A stretch of DNA of 64,000 nt from JAXMCI01 sp046349435 (GCA_046349435.1 JAXMCI010000007.1:62001-126000); one strand, 5' to 3'. Positions 35,378 to 44,406 are shown, counted from the first letter of the stretch. Made by a program: numbers and translations. Notes: a model not told the origin generated them from the letters alone.

Positions 35378-36481
35378 ATGACCAGGAGGATGCTGGGTGC
35401 CGCCCTGATCGGCGGCTCGCTGCTGGCTGCGGTCGCCGCCGGCGCGGCACGGGCGGACGCCTTCATGGACGAGGTCAAGGCCGAGGTGGTGCGCTTCGCC
35501 GGCCCGCAGTCCGATTGGCGCGGCCCGACCACGGCGCCGAAGCCGGACGCCGGCAAGCACATCGCCTACATGTCGACCGACGAGCAGAACGACGCCTCGC
35601 GCGAATGGGGCCAGGCGATCGCCGAGGCCGGCACCAAGATCGGCTGGCAGGTCACCATCATCGACGGGCACGGCACGCCGGTCGGCTGGCAGCAGGGCAT
35701 CAACCAGGCGATCGCGCTCAAGGTCGACGGCATCGTCACCAACGCCGACGCGGCCAGCCTCAAGGACCCGATCTCCGAGGCGCACGCCAAGGGCATCGTG
35801 GTGGTCGGCATCCACGCCACCGCCTTCCCCGGCCCGCAGCCCGAGGCCGGCCTGTTCGTCAACATCCAGCAGGACCCGCGGGACATCGGCCGGGCCCAGG
35901 CCGACTGGATCATCCAGCACTCCAACGGCACGGCCCGGGTCGTCGTCACCTCGCACTGCGAGTACGCCATCGCCTGCGCCAAGGCGCACGCCACCGAGGC
36001 GCGCATCAAGGAGTGCAAGGGCTGCACCGTGCTCGAGTTCTCTAACACCCCGATCGCCGAGGTGGCGCAGCGCCAGCCGGCGCTGGTCACCGCCTGGGTG
36101 CAGAAATACGGCACGCCGCTCTATATCACCTCGGTCGCCGACTACACGGCGGACTACCAGATCCCGGCGCTGCGGGTCGGCGGCATCGATCCGGCGCAGG
36201 TGATCATCGTCTCGGCCGACGGCAACAAGTCGGCCTATGAGCGGATCCGCGCCGGCGGCCAGTACCAGCTCGTCACCGCCTCGGAGCCCTACAAGATGCA
36301 GGGCTACCAGGCGATCGACGAGCTCAACCGGGCGTTCCACAACATGCCGCCCTCGGGCTTCGTCCAGACCCCCTACCTGGTGACCCCCGACAACATCCAC
36401 GCCGAGGGCGGCGACCAGAACACCTTCATCCCGAGCAACAACTACGAGCAGCGCTATCTCGAGCTCTGGGGCGTGAAGTAG
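35378..36481 (+). CDS. Periplasmic sugar-binding protein of ABC importer (RbsB-like), paralogue
   Basis: About 367 residues with a signal peptide (MLGAALIGGSLLAAVAAG, cleavage after ARA) and a type I binding fold, containing YMSTDEQNDASREWG, TNADAASLKDPISE and VSADGNKSAYERIRAGG. It carries the same Cys-Lys-Gly-Cys type pair as the homologue at 4829 and the shared end block PPSGFVQTPYLVT. The ATG follows GGGAGGAAGGG. It is the first gene of the plus-strand importer; the ligand is probably related to that of the first operon but not identical. Confidence 0.93.
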   Translation: MTRRMLGAALIGGSLLAAVAAGAARADAFMDEVKAEVVRFAGPQSDWRGPTTAPKPDAGKHIAYMSTDEQNDASREWGQAIAEAGTKIGWQVTIIDGHGTPVGWQQGINQAIALKVDGIVTNADAASLKDPISEAHAKGIVVVGIHATAFPGPQPEAGLFVNIQQDPRDIGRAQADWIIQHSNGTARVVVTSHCEYAIACAKAHATEARIKECKGCTVLEFSNTPIAEVAQRQPALVTAWVQKYGTPLYITSVADYTADYQIPALRVGGIDPAQVIIVSADGNKSAYERIRAGGQYQLVTASEPYKMQGYQAIDELNRAFHNMPPSGFVQTPYLVTPDNIHAEGGDQNTFIPSNNYEQRYLELWGVK

Positions 36482-36489
36482 CAGCAACG

Positions 36490-36532
36490 GGCGGGCCCTC
36501 ATGGTTCGGCAGACTCCCCATGAGGGCCCGCC
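36490..36532 (+). promoter_or_regulatory. Perfect 15-base inverted repeat hairpin after the binding-protein gene
   Basis: Starting nine bases after the stop codon, a perfect 15-base stem (GGCGGGCCCTCATGG, 36490-36504, with its complement at 36518-36532) surrounds a 13-base loop. A second small hairpin follows (CCTCGGC TTGC GCCGAGG, 36542-36559). Neither has a T-run. This is the counterpart of the hairpin at 4798-4822 and may protect the binding-protein transcript or attenuate the downstream ATPase/permease genes. Confidence 0.6.
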
Positions 36533-36595
36533 GGCACCCGGCCTCGGCTTGCGCCGAGGAGCACGCCCCGCCATCGTGCCGGCCCCATCCTGCAA

Positions 36596-36740
36596 CAGGC
36601 TCAGGGTGAGGCTCGCGGGCTCGCGCCCGCACCTTGAACCTCGTCCTGAGCCTGTCGAAGGGCGAGGTCGGCACGGCCGCGCCGCCAGCTCCTTTCTCGG
36701 CTTTCGCGGCAGGCGGCCGAAGGACGAGGCCGGCACGACC
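36596..36740. repeat. REP/BIME-like composite palindromic repeat
   Basis: CAGGCTCAGGGTGAGG (36596-36611) is inverted as CCTCGTCCTGAGCCTG (36639-36654), with a nested GCGGGC-TCGC-GCCCGC hairpin at 36615-36630. Beyond it, a 23-base unit is directly repeated at 36656-36678 and 36718-36740 with three differences. The CCTCGTCCTGAGCCTGTCGAAG core resembles the palindromic elements scattered through many alphaproteobacterial genomes. It separates the binding-protein gene from the ATPase gene. Confidence 0.6.
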
Positions 36741-36751
36741 GACGCGATGGC

Positions 36752-38254
36752 ATGATGACCGGGCTGCTCGAGATCGCCGGGCTGACCAAGCGCTTCGCCG
36801 GGACGCTGGCGCTCGATGCGGTGGACTTCAGCCTGAGCTCCGGCGAGGTGCATGCGCTGCTCGGCGAGAACGGCGCGGGCAAGTCGACGCTGATCAAGGT
36901 GCTGGCCGGGGTCCACCGCGCCGACGGCGGCACCATCCGGCTCGACGGCCGCATCGTCGACCCCGCCGCCGAGAGCCTGCCGATCAGCTTCATCCACCAG
37001 GATCTCGGGCTGGTCGACAGCATGACGGTGGCCGAGAACGTCGCCATCCTGACCGGCTATCCGCGGCGCGGCGGCCTGATCTCCTGGCGCCGCGCCAGGG
37101 CGGCGGCCGCCGAGGCGCTACGCCGCATGGGCGGCGGCATCGATCCCGCCGCGCGGGTCGGCCGGCTGCCGGCGGCCGAGAAGTCGATCGTCGCCATCGC
37201 CCGCGCCATGGCCGTGCCCTGCCGCGTGCTGGTGCTGGACGAGCCGACGGCCGCGCTGCCGGAGAGCGACGTCGCCCGCCTGCTCGAAGCCCTGCACCGG
37301 CTGCGCCAGGGCGGGCTGGGCATCGTCTATGTCAGCCACCGCCTCGACGAGGTCTTCCGCGTCGCCGACCGGGTCACCGTGCTGCGCGACGGCCGCCGGG
37401 TGGCGAGCGACCGGGTCGCCGACACCAGCCCCGCGGCGCTGGTGCGCAGCATCGTCGGGCGCTCGCTCGCCGAACTCTTCGTCAAGCCGCCGCCGCCGGC
37501 GGCCGAGACGCTGCTCTCGGTCGAGGGGCTGGTCGCCGGCCCCGCCGGCCCCGTCTCCTTCACTGTCGCGGCCGGCGAGATCGTCGGGCTGGTCGGCCTG
37601 CGCGGCGCCGGCCACGATGCGGTCGGCCGCGCCGTCTTCGGCGACCTGCGGATCGTCGCCGGCCGGGTCAGCCTGGCCGGCCGCCCGCTTGCCGTGCGCC
37701 GGCCGCGCGACGCGATCGCCCGCGACATCGCCTTCGTCTCGAGCAAGCGCGGCGAGGAGAGCCTCGCTCCCGGCCTGACGGTCCGCGAGAACCTCTACAT
37801 GAACCCGACCGTGACCGGCACCGGCCTGCTGCAGCCGATCGGCCCGGCCGGCGAGCGGAGGCGCGCGCAGGCGGCGCTGCGCCGCTTCCGGGTCCGACCG
37901 CCGGAGCCGGAGCGTCCCGTCCTGACGCTGTCCGGCGGCAACCAGCAGAAGGTCGTGCTCGCCCGCTGGATGGAGGCCGGCAGCCGGCTGCTGATCCTGG
38001 AGGAGCCGACCTTCGGCGTCGATGTCGGCTCCAAGGCGGAGATCTACCAGCTGCTGCAGGGCGCCCTCGACCTGGGCGCCGCGGTGCTGCTGATCTCCTC
38101 CGACTTCGAGGAGGTCGCCGGGATCTGCCACCGCGCCCTGATCTTCGACCGCGGCCGGGTCGCCGCCGAGCTGGCCCGCGCCGACCTCACCATCCCGCGG
38201 CTGACGGCGCTCGCCGCCGGCGCCGCCGAACCAGGCGAAGCGAGGCTGTCATGA
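36752..38254 (+). CDS. ABC sugar transporter ATP-binding protein, RbsA-like, paralogue
   Basis: About 500 residues with two NBDs. The first has Walker A GENGAGKST, IHQDLGL and LVLDEPTAALPESD; the second has a degenerate Walker A (GLRGAGHDAVG), LSGGNQQKVVLARW and LILEEPTFGVDVG. It is closely similar to the ATPase at 3240. The start is ATG 36752 or 36755; no ribosome-binding site precedes it because the repeat element reaches almost to the start, so translation may be weak. The stop overlaps the permease start (ATGA). Confidence 0.93.
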   Translation: MMTGLLEIAGLTKRFAGTLALDAVDFSLSSGEVHALLGENGAGKSTLIKVLAGVHRADGGTIRLDGRIVDPAAESLPISFIHQDLGLVDSMTVAENVAILTGYPRRGGLISWRRARAAAAEALRRMGGGIDPAARVGRLPAAEKSIVAIARAMAVPCRVLVLDEPTAALPESDVARLLEALHRLRQGGLGIVYVSHRLDEVFRVADRVTVLRDGRRVASDRVADTSPAALVRSIVGRSLAELFVKPPPPAAETLLSVEGLVAGPAGPVSFTVAAGEIVGLVGLRGAGHDAVGRAVFGDLRIVAGRVSLAGRPLAVRRPRDAIARDIAFVSSKRGEESLAPGLTVRENLYMNPTVTGTGLLQPIGPAGERRRAQAALRRFRVRPPEPERPVLTLSGGNQQKVVLARWMEAGSRLLILEEPTFGVDVGSKAEIYQLLQGALDLGAAVLLISSDFEEVAGICHRALIFDRGRVAAELARADLTIPRLTALAAGAAEPGEARLS

Positions 38255-39279
38255 CCGTCGAGGCCGCGCCGCGGCGCGGGCTGCGGGCCGGCGCCATCCA
38301 CCTCTTCTCGGTGTGGAACCTGGCGATCCTGCTGGTGCTGCTGATCGTCGTCTTCTCGATCCTCAAGGGCGACACCTTCCTCACGCCCTTCACCTTCCAG
38401 TCGATGGTCAACAGCCGCTCGATCAACGCGCTGGTGGCGCTGGCGGTGATGATCCCGCTGGCCTCCAACAACTTCGACCTGTCCGCCGCCTCGGTGCTCG
38501 GCATCGCGCAGGTGCTGGCCAACGGGCTGCAGACCCAGCAGGGGCTGTCCTGGCCGGTCGCCTGCCTGCTCTGCCTGGTGCTGGGGGCACTGGTCGGGCT
38601 GGGCAACGGGTTGCTGGTGACGCGCGCCCGGATCAACTCCTTCATCGCCACGCTCGGCTCGGGCACGCTGCTGCTCGGCGTCAACCAGTGGTACACCGGC
38701 GGCCGGCAGGTGGTCGGCATGCTGCCGCACGACTTCACCCTGCTGTCGGCGCGCATCGCCGGCACCGGGATCCCCGCGCCGGTGGTCTATGTGCTGGTCG
38801 TGTCGCTGGTGCTCTGGCTGGTGTTCGACTACCTGCCGCTCGGCCGCTTCCTCTACATCATCGGCGACAGCCCGCGCGCGGCCGAGCTGTCCGGCATCTC
38901 GCAATCGACCTACGTCACGCTCGCCTTCGTCGCATCCGGCACCATCGCCGCCTTCGCCGGGGTGATCCTGCAGGCCCAGCTGCAGGTCGGCCAGAGCACG
39001 GTCGGCCAGGAGCTCATGCTGCCCGCCTTCACCGGGGCGCTGCTCGGCGCCACCGCGATCCGGCCGGGCCGGCCGAACGTCTGGGGCACCGTGCTGGCCG
39101 TCGCCGTGCTCGCCGTCGCGGTCGCCGGCCTGACCCAGCTCGGCGCCCCCTTCTTCGTCGAGAACCTGTTCAACGGCGCCATGCTGATCCTCGCCGTCGG
39201 CCTCGCCGTCGCCACCCACCGCCGGCGCGAGCGGCGCAATGCCGAGGCCGAGGCGGCGGCGGCGCGCGGCCAGCCATGA
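38251..39279 (+). CDS. ABC sugar transporter permease, RbsC-like, paralogue
   Basis: About 342 residues of mostly membrane helices. It shares NNFDLSAASVLGIAQVL, GNGLLVTRARINSFIATLG and GATAIRPGRPNVWGT with the permease at 2200. It is coupled to the ATPase by an ATGA overlap and to the SDR gene by another, so importer and enzymes are one transcription unit. It forms the inner-membrane channel for the ligand bound by the 35378 protein. Confidence 0.93.
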   Translation: MTVEAAPRRGLRAGAIHLFSVWNLAILLVLLIVVFSILKGDTFLTPFTFQSMVNSRSINALVALAVMIPLASNNFDLSAASVLGIAQVLANGLQTQQGLSWPVACLLCLVLGALVGLGNGLLVTRARINSFIATLGSGTLLLGVNQWYTGGRQVVGMLPHDFTLLSARIAGTGIPAPVVYVLVVSLVLWLVFDYLPLGRFLYIIGDSPRAAELSGISQSTYVTLAFVASGTIAAFAGVILQAQLQVGQSTVGQELMLPAFTGALLGATAIRPGRPNVWGTVLAVAVLAVAVAGLTQLGAPFFVENLFNGAMLILAVGLAVATHRRRERRNAEAEAAAARGQP

Positions 39280-40001
39280 GCGGCCGCTTCGACCTGTCGG
39301 GCGAGCGCATCCTGGTGACCGGCGCGGCGTCCGGGATCGGCGCCGCCGCGGCCCGGGTCTGCGCCTCGCTCGGCGCCGAGCTGCTGCTGCTCGACCGCGA
39401 CGACTGCCGCGCCGCGGCCGAGGCCGTCGTCGCCGCCGGCGGACGCGCCCGTGCCTGGCAGGCCGACGTCTCCGACCGCGCCGCGATCGAGCGCATCGCC
39501 GCCGAGGCGGGCCGGGTGGACGCGCTGGTCGCGAGCGCCGCGCTCTGCCCGTGGGACGACTGGCAGGACGAGGGCTGGGATGCGGTGTTCCAGCGGGTCA
39601 TGGCGGTGAACCTGCTGGGGCCGCTGCATTGCGCCCGCGCCCTGCTGCCGGGAATGATCGAGCGCCGGCACGGCCGCATCGTGCTGGTCGGCTCGCTGGC
39701 GGGCCGCATGGGCGGGCTGATCGCCGGGCCGCACTACGTCGCCTCCAAGGGCGGGCTGCATGCGCTGGTCAAGTGGCTGGCCCGCAAGGCGGCACCCCAC
39801 GTGCTGGTGAACGGCGTCGCGCCGGCGTCGGTGGCGACCGCGATGATGCAGGGCCAGCCGGTCGACCTCGCGCGCATCCCGCTCGGCCGCATGGCCGACG
39901 CCGACGAGGTCGCCTGGCCCATTGCCTTCCTCTGCTCGGCCGCCGCAAGCTACGTCGCCGGCACCGTCCTGGACGTGAATGGCGGCGTCTACATGTCGTG
40001 A
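39276..40001 (+). CDS. Short-chain dehydrogenase/reductase (SDR)
   Basis: About 241 residues with the classical SDR pattern: cofactor motif TGAASGIG (residues 15-22), an Asp at the end of strand two (LLLLDRD) favouring NAD, ALVASAAL, catalytic Ser140 (VLVGSLAG), Tyr154 and Lys158 (YVASK), and a C-terminal YVAGTVLDVNGG. With the lactonase-like amidohydrolase next to it, a role as a sugar dehydrogenase forming an aldonolactone is plausible. Start and stop are tightly packed with the permease and amidohydrolase genes. Confidence 0.92.
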   Translation: MSGRFDLSGERILVTGAASGIGAAAARVCASLGAELLLLDRDDCRAAAEAVVAAGGRARAWQADVSDRAAIERIAAEAGRVDALVASAALCPWDDWQDEGWDAVFQRVMAVNLLGPLHCARALLPGMIERRHGRIVLVGSLAGRMGGLIAGPHYVASKGGLHALVKWLARKAAPHVLVNGVAPASVATAMMQGQPVDLARIPLGRMADADEVAWPIAFLCSAAASYVAGTVLDVNGGVYMS

Positions 40002-40021
40002 CGCCGCCGGGAGGAGCATCC

Positions 40022-40888
40022 GTGATCGACTTCCCCATCATCGACAGCCACATCCATCTCTGCGACCCCGTCCGCTTCGGCTATGGCTGGACCAAGGGGG
40101 CGCCCTCGCTGAAGCGCGAGGTGCTGCCGCGCGATCTCTACGCCGCGGCCGGCCCGGTCGAGATCGAGCGCTTCGTCTTCGTCGAGGTCGATGTCGACTT
40201 CCCGCAGCATCTCGACGAGGCCGCCTGGGTGGCCGGGCTCGCCGACAAGGACCCGCGGCTCGCCGGGATGGTGGCGGCCCTGCCGCTGGAGCGCGGCAAG
40301 GCGATCGAGCCGGAGCTCGAGCGGCTGCGCCGGCACAAGCTGCTTCGCGGTATCCGCCGGCTGATCCAGACCCAGCCCGATCCGGATTTCTGCATCCGCC
40401 CGGACTTCATCGAGGGGCTCAGGCTGCTCGCCCGCCACGACCTGGTCTTCGACATCTGCATCCTGCACCACCAGATGGCCAACACGATCCGGATGGTGCG
40501 GCAGTGCCCGGAGGTCCGCTTCGTGCTCGACCATATCGGCAAGCCGGGCATCAAGGCCGGCCTGACCGAGCCGTGGTGGCAGCAGATGAAGGAGCTGGCG
40601 GCGCTGCCCAACGTAACCTGCAAGATCTCCGGCGTGGCGACGGAGGCCGACCACAAGAACTGGTCGCGCGAGCAGCTGCGCCCCTACATCGCGCACGCCA
40701 TCGAGTGCTTCGGCTTCGACCGCGTGATGTTCGGCGGCGACTGGCACGTCTCCGAGCTGGCCGTGTCCTATATCGACTGGGTCGAGATCGTCGACTGGGT
40801 GGTGGCCGGCAGCACCGTCGAGGAGAGGCGCAAGCTGTTCCGCGACAACGCGATCGCGGCCTACCGCCTCGACCGGCCGGCCGGCTGA
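40022..40888 (+). CDS. Amidohydrolase-family lactonase (PF04909/COG3618 type)
   Basis: About 288 residues of the amidohydrolase-2 fold: IDSHIHL (His10, His12) near the N-terminus, VEVDVDFPQHLDEA, GIRRLIQTQPDPDF, LDHIGKPGI and the metal/catalytic block FGGDWHVSE. COG3618 members include L-fuconolactonase and L-rhamnono-lactonase. The GTG start has GGAGGAGCATCC upstream. Together with the SDR it suggests oxidation of a sugar to a lactone and its opening to an aldonic acid, which the Ldh-type enzyme or others could then process. The sugar is not identified. Confidence 0.88.
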   Translation: MIDFPIIDSHIHLCDPVRFGYGWTKGAPSLKREVLPRDLYAAAGPVEIERFVFVEVDVDFPQHLDEAAWVAGLADKDPRLAGMVAALPLERGKAIEPELERLRRHKLLRGIRRLIQTQPDPDFCIRPDFIEGLRLLARHDLVFDICILHHQMANTIRMVRQCPEVRFVLDHIGKPGIKAGLTEPWWQQMKELAALPNVTCKISGVATEADHKNWSREQLRPYIAHAIECFGFDRVMFGGDWHVSELAVSYIDWVEIVDWVVAGSTVEERRKLFRDNAIAAYRLDRPAG

Positions 40889-40909
40889 GCCGCGCCCCGC
40901 GGCCGCAGG

Positions 40910-43900
40910 CTACGGCGCCTCGAGCCGCGGCAGCGCGCGCACCAGGGCCTCGGCCGCGGCGACACGCTCGGCCGGATCGGCGATGGCCATCCGCAGCAGC
41001 AGCCGCTCGCCATCGAGCGCGGCCTCGTCGGGCAGCGCGCCGGCGAGTCGCTGCGCCACCCCGGGCCGCAGCCGCAGCACGATTCCCCGCGGGCCCGCCT
41101 CGAGGGCGGCGACGCCGCGGACCGCGCAGGCGAGACGCAGGCGGGCGAGCCGCAGCAGCCGCTCGACCCCGGCCGGCAGCGGGCCGAAGCGGTCCTCGAG
41201 CTCGTCCGCGAGCGCGGCGACCTCCCGCTCCTCGGCCAGGCGCGCCACACGCCGGTAGAGATTGAGGCGGACGACGGGCTCGGGCACGTAGTCCTCGGGA
41301 ATGCCGGCCGGCGCGTCGAGGCGCAGCTCGGGATGCCAGTCGGCGGCCGCGTCGCCGCGGGCCGCGGCCAGCGCGCGGGTGAAGAGGTCGCGATAGAGCT
41401 CGGTGCCGACCAGCCGCGCATGCCCGGCCTGCGCCTCGCCCCCGGGATCGCCGCCGCCCCGCAGGTCGAGATCGTGCGCGCTGATGGCGAAGCCGCCGCC
41501 GAGCCGGTCGATCGTCGCGATGGTGCGCAGCCGGCGCTCGGCCTGGAATGTCGGCGCCACGCCGGGCTCGGTGAAGAGATAGGCGACCGCGCGACGCCGG
41601 CCGCGGCCGACCCGGCCGCGCAGTTGGTGCAGCTGGGCCAGGCCGAAGCGGTCGGCCCGGCAGATGACCATGGTGTTGGCGTTGGGGATGTCGAGCCCGG
41701 CCTCGATGATGTCGGTGGTCAGCAGCAGGTCGGCCTCGCCGTCGGCGAAGCCGACCATCACGGCGGCGAGCGCCTCGCCCTTCATGCGGCCGTGCGCCAC
41801 CGCCAGCCGCAGCTCCGGCACCAGCTCGGCGAGCTGCCGCTGCAGCGGCGCCAGGTCGGCGATCCGCGGCACCACGACGAAGCTCTGCCCGCCGCGCCGC
41901 CGCTCGCGCTGCAGCGCCTCGCGCAGCACCGCCGGATCGAACGGCAGCACGAAGCTGCGGATCGGCTGGCGGCGCACCGGCGGGGTGGCGATGACGCTCA
42001 CCGCCTGCACCCCGACCAGAGCGGCCTGCAGCGTGCGCGGAATCGGCGTCGCGGTCATCGTCAGGCAGTGCAGCGCCGCCGCGAGCGCGCGCAGGCGCGC
42101 CTTGTCACCCTCGCCGAAGCGCTGCTCCTCGTCGATCACCAGCAGCCCGAGGCGGGCAAAGCGCACCTTGCCCGAGAGCAGCGCCGTGGTGCCGACGACG
42201 ATGCCGACGCTGCCGTCCGCGAGGCCCCGCCGCGTCGCCGCCGCGGCCGCCCCGCCCGCCAGGCGCGAGAGGCCCTCGACCCGGACGTCGAAGCCGGCGA
42301 AGCGCCGCCGGAAGGTCTCGAGGTGCTGGCGCGCCAGCACCGTCGTCGGCGCCACGATCGCCGCCTGCCAGCCGCAGAAGGCAGCCGCCGCCGCGGCGCG
42401 CAGCGCCACCTCCGTCTTGCCGAAGCCGACGTCGCCGGCCACCAGCCGGTCCATCGGCCGGCCGGCCGCGAGATCGTCGAGCACCGCGGCGATGGCAGCC
42501 GCCTGGTCCGGCGACGGCGTGTAGGGGAAGCGCGCGACGAAGCGCTGGTAGAGATGCGCCGGCGGCTGCAGGCGCGGCGCCTGCAGGGCAGCGCGCCGGC
42601 GCGCCGCCGCCGCGACCGCCGCGGCCGCAGCCTCGAGATGCGACGCCACCGCCGCCCGGCGCTTCGCCCAGGATTCGCTCTTCAGCCGGTCGAGCGGCAC
42701 GGCGGCGTCGGCCGAGCCGTATCGCCAGACGCGGTCGAGCTCGGCCACGGGCAGCAGCAGCCGGTCCTCGCCGGCATAGTCGAGGGCGACGAAGTCGCGG
42801 CGACTGTCGCCCTCGCCCACCGCCTCCAGAGCGCGCACCCGGCCGACGCCGTGGTCGACATGCACGACCGCGTCGCCGAAGCCGATCTCCGGCAGCAGCC
42901 CGGCCGGGTCGGCGATCGGCCCGGCCGGTCCCGCCGCCTCGCCGCCAAGCAGGTCGGCGGCCGCGATCACGGTCAGCCGGTCGGCGGCGAAGCCGCCGCG
43001 CAGCCGCAGGGGCGCGACGGCCAGGGTTCCAGGGGCGCCGCGCCGCGCCGTGGCCCAGGGCTGCGCCTCCGGCAGCGGCGGCAGCCGGCGGCGGAGCCGG
43101 CGCGCCGCCTCTGCCTGCGTCGTGGCGTGGCCCAGCGCCAGGACCACGCGGTCGCCGGCGGCCAGCCGGCGCTCGATATGGGCGGCGAGGAAGCCGGCCC
43201 GGTCGGCGCCTTCGGGCACCGCGGGCAAGGCCTCGACGGCCAGCCGGGCCTCGGCCTCCGCCGCCCTCTCGTCGGTCAGCACGTCGAAGCCGCGCCGGCC
43301 GGCGATCGCCCGCCCGACCTCCTCGGCGCCGAGATAGAGCCGCTCCGGCTCGAGCGGCACGCGGCCTCCGTCATCGCCCGGCTGCGACAAGGCCAGCCGG
43401 GCGCGAAAGCCGTCGGCGATCTGCTCCGACCAGCCGGCGAGCAGCGCGTCGGTGCCCGGGTCGAGCGACAGCCCGGCGCCGGGCAGCAGCTCGAGCAACC
43501 CCGGCAGCGGCGCGTCGACCGACAGCGGCAGCCAATGCTCGATGCCCGGCCGGCGGCGGCCGGCAGCCAGCGGCTCGCCGAGGATCTCGGCCAGGCGAAG
43601 GGCGCCGACCTCGGTGCTGCCGGGATCGGCCGCGCCGGCGAGCAGCCGCTCGACGGCCGCCTGCGGCAGCAGCAGCTCGGACGCCGGGCCGACGGTCAGC
43701 GTGTCGATCTCGGCGATCGAGCGCTGCGTCGCCGGGTCGTAGCGCCGCATCGCGACGATGGCGCCGTCGGCGATGTCGAGGCGGACCGGGACCGCGGCAT
43801 CGGCCGGAAACAGGTCGACGACGCTGCCGCGCAACGCCGCCTCGCCCGGCTCGTCGACCCGCTCGTCGATGACGTAGCCGGTGCGCAGGAGATGGCCGCG

Positions 43901-44341
43901 CAGCGCCGCCGGATCGAGAAGCTGGCCTGCCGCCAGCGTCAGGGTCGCGTCCGGCCAGCGGGTCGCGTCGGGCACCCGCTGCAGCAGGCCCTCGACCGTG
44001 GTGACGAGCAGGCGGCTGCCGCGGCGCGGCGCGGCGGCCAGCCGCTGCAGCACGCCGGCGCGGCCTGCCATCACCGCCGCCGAGGGCGACGACCGATCGT
44101 AGGGCAGGCAGTCCCAGGGCGGCAGCAGCAGCACCTCGAGATCGGGCGCGGCATCGGCGGCGGCCGCGGCCAGCCGCTCCGCCCGCGTCTCGCTCATCGC
44201 GACATGGACCCAGCCCCCGGCCGACGCCGCGGCCAGCTCGGCCAGCCACAGCGCCATCGCGCCCTCCGGTGCGGGCGCCACGCTGCGCCGGCCGCGGCGC
44301 GGCGGGTCGAGCGGGAACAGGCGGGCCGGGGGATCGCTCAT
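40910..44341 (-). CDS. mfd: Transcription-repair coupling factor-like DNA translocase (Mfd-like)
   Basis: About 1,143 residues. The N-terminus has UvrB-like blocks (LLPPWDCLPYDR, VTTVEGLLQRVP, DLFPAD). The RNA-polymerase-interacting tudor-like region is IGFGDAVVHVDHGVGRV and LDYAGEDRLLLPVAELDRV. The helicase motor has Walker A GDVGFGKTE, DEEQRFG, TMTATPIPRTLQAALVG, TTDIIEAGLDIPNANT and RGRVGRGRRRAVAYLF. The usual LGxxQSGH segment after DLDLRG is altered to GGGDPGGEAQAGH, and several spacer regions differ from standard Mfd. It may be a second, diverged Mfd paralogue rather than the main one. It frees RNA polymerase stalled at lesions and recruits repair. Confidence 0.85.
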   Translation of the reverse strand: MSDPPARLFPLDPPRRGRRSVAPAPEGAMALWLAELAAASAGGWVHVAMSETRAERLAAAAADAAPDLEVLLLPPWDCLPYDRSSPSAAVMAGRAGVLQRLAAAPRRGSRLLVTTVEGLLQRVPDATRWPDATLTLAAGQLLDPAALRGHLLRTGYVIDERVDEPGEAALRGSVVDLFPADAAVPVRLDIADGAIVAMRRYDPATQRSIAEIDTLTVGPASELLLPQAAVERLLAGAADPGSTEVGALRLAEILGEPLAAGRRRPGIEHWLPLSVDAPLPGLLELLPGAGLSLDPGTDALLAGWSEQIADGFRARLALSQPGDDGGRVPLEPERLYLGAEEVGRAIAGRRGFDVLTDERAAEAEARLAVEALPAVPEGADRAGFLAAHIERRLAAGDRVVLALGHATTQAEAARRLRRRLPPLPEAQPWATARRGAPGTLAVAPLRLRGGFAADRLTVIAAADLLGGEAAGPAGPIADPAGLLPEIGFGDAVVHVDHGVGRVRALEAVGEGDSRRDFVALDYAGEDRLLLPVAELDRVWRYGSADAAVPLDRLKSESWAKRRAAVASHLEAAAAAVAAAARRRAALQAPRLQPPAHLYQRFVARFPYTPSPDQAAAIAAVLDDLAAGRPMDRLVAGDVGFGKTEVALRAAAAAAFCGWQAAIVAPTTVLARQHLETFRRRFAGFDVRVEGLSRLAGGAAAAATRRGLADGSVGIVVGTTALLSGKVRFARLGLLVIDEEQRFGEGDKARLRALAAALHCLTMTATPIPRTLQAALVGVQAVSVIATPPVRRQPIRSFVLPFDPAVLREALQRERRRGGQSFVVVPRIADLAPLQRQLAELVPELRLAVAHGRMKGEALAAVMVGFADGEADLLLTTDIIEAGLDIPNANTMVICRADRFGLAQLHQLRGRVGRGRRRAVAYLFTEPGVAPTFQAERRLRTIATIDRLGGGFAISAHDLDLRGGGDPGGEAQAGHARLVGTELYRDLFTRALAAARGDAAADWHPELRLDAPAGIPEDYVPEPVVRLNLYRRVARLAEEREVAALADELEDRFGPLPAGVERLLRLARLRLACAVRGVAALEAGPRGIVLRLRPGVAQRLAGALPDEAALDGERLLLRMAIADPAERVAAAEALVRALPRLEAP

Positions 44342-44406
44342 CGGGCTCGTCGCGGCAGGGCTGCGGGGAGCCTGCTGAACCCGTCCCGCCGCGCGAAGGT
44401 TGCCGC

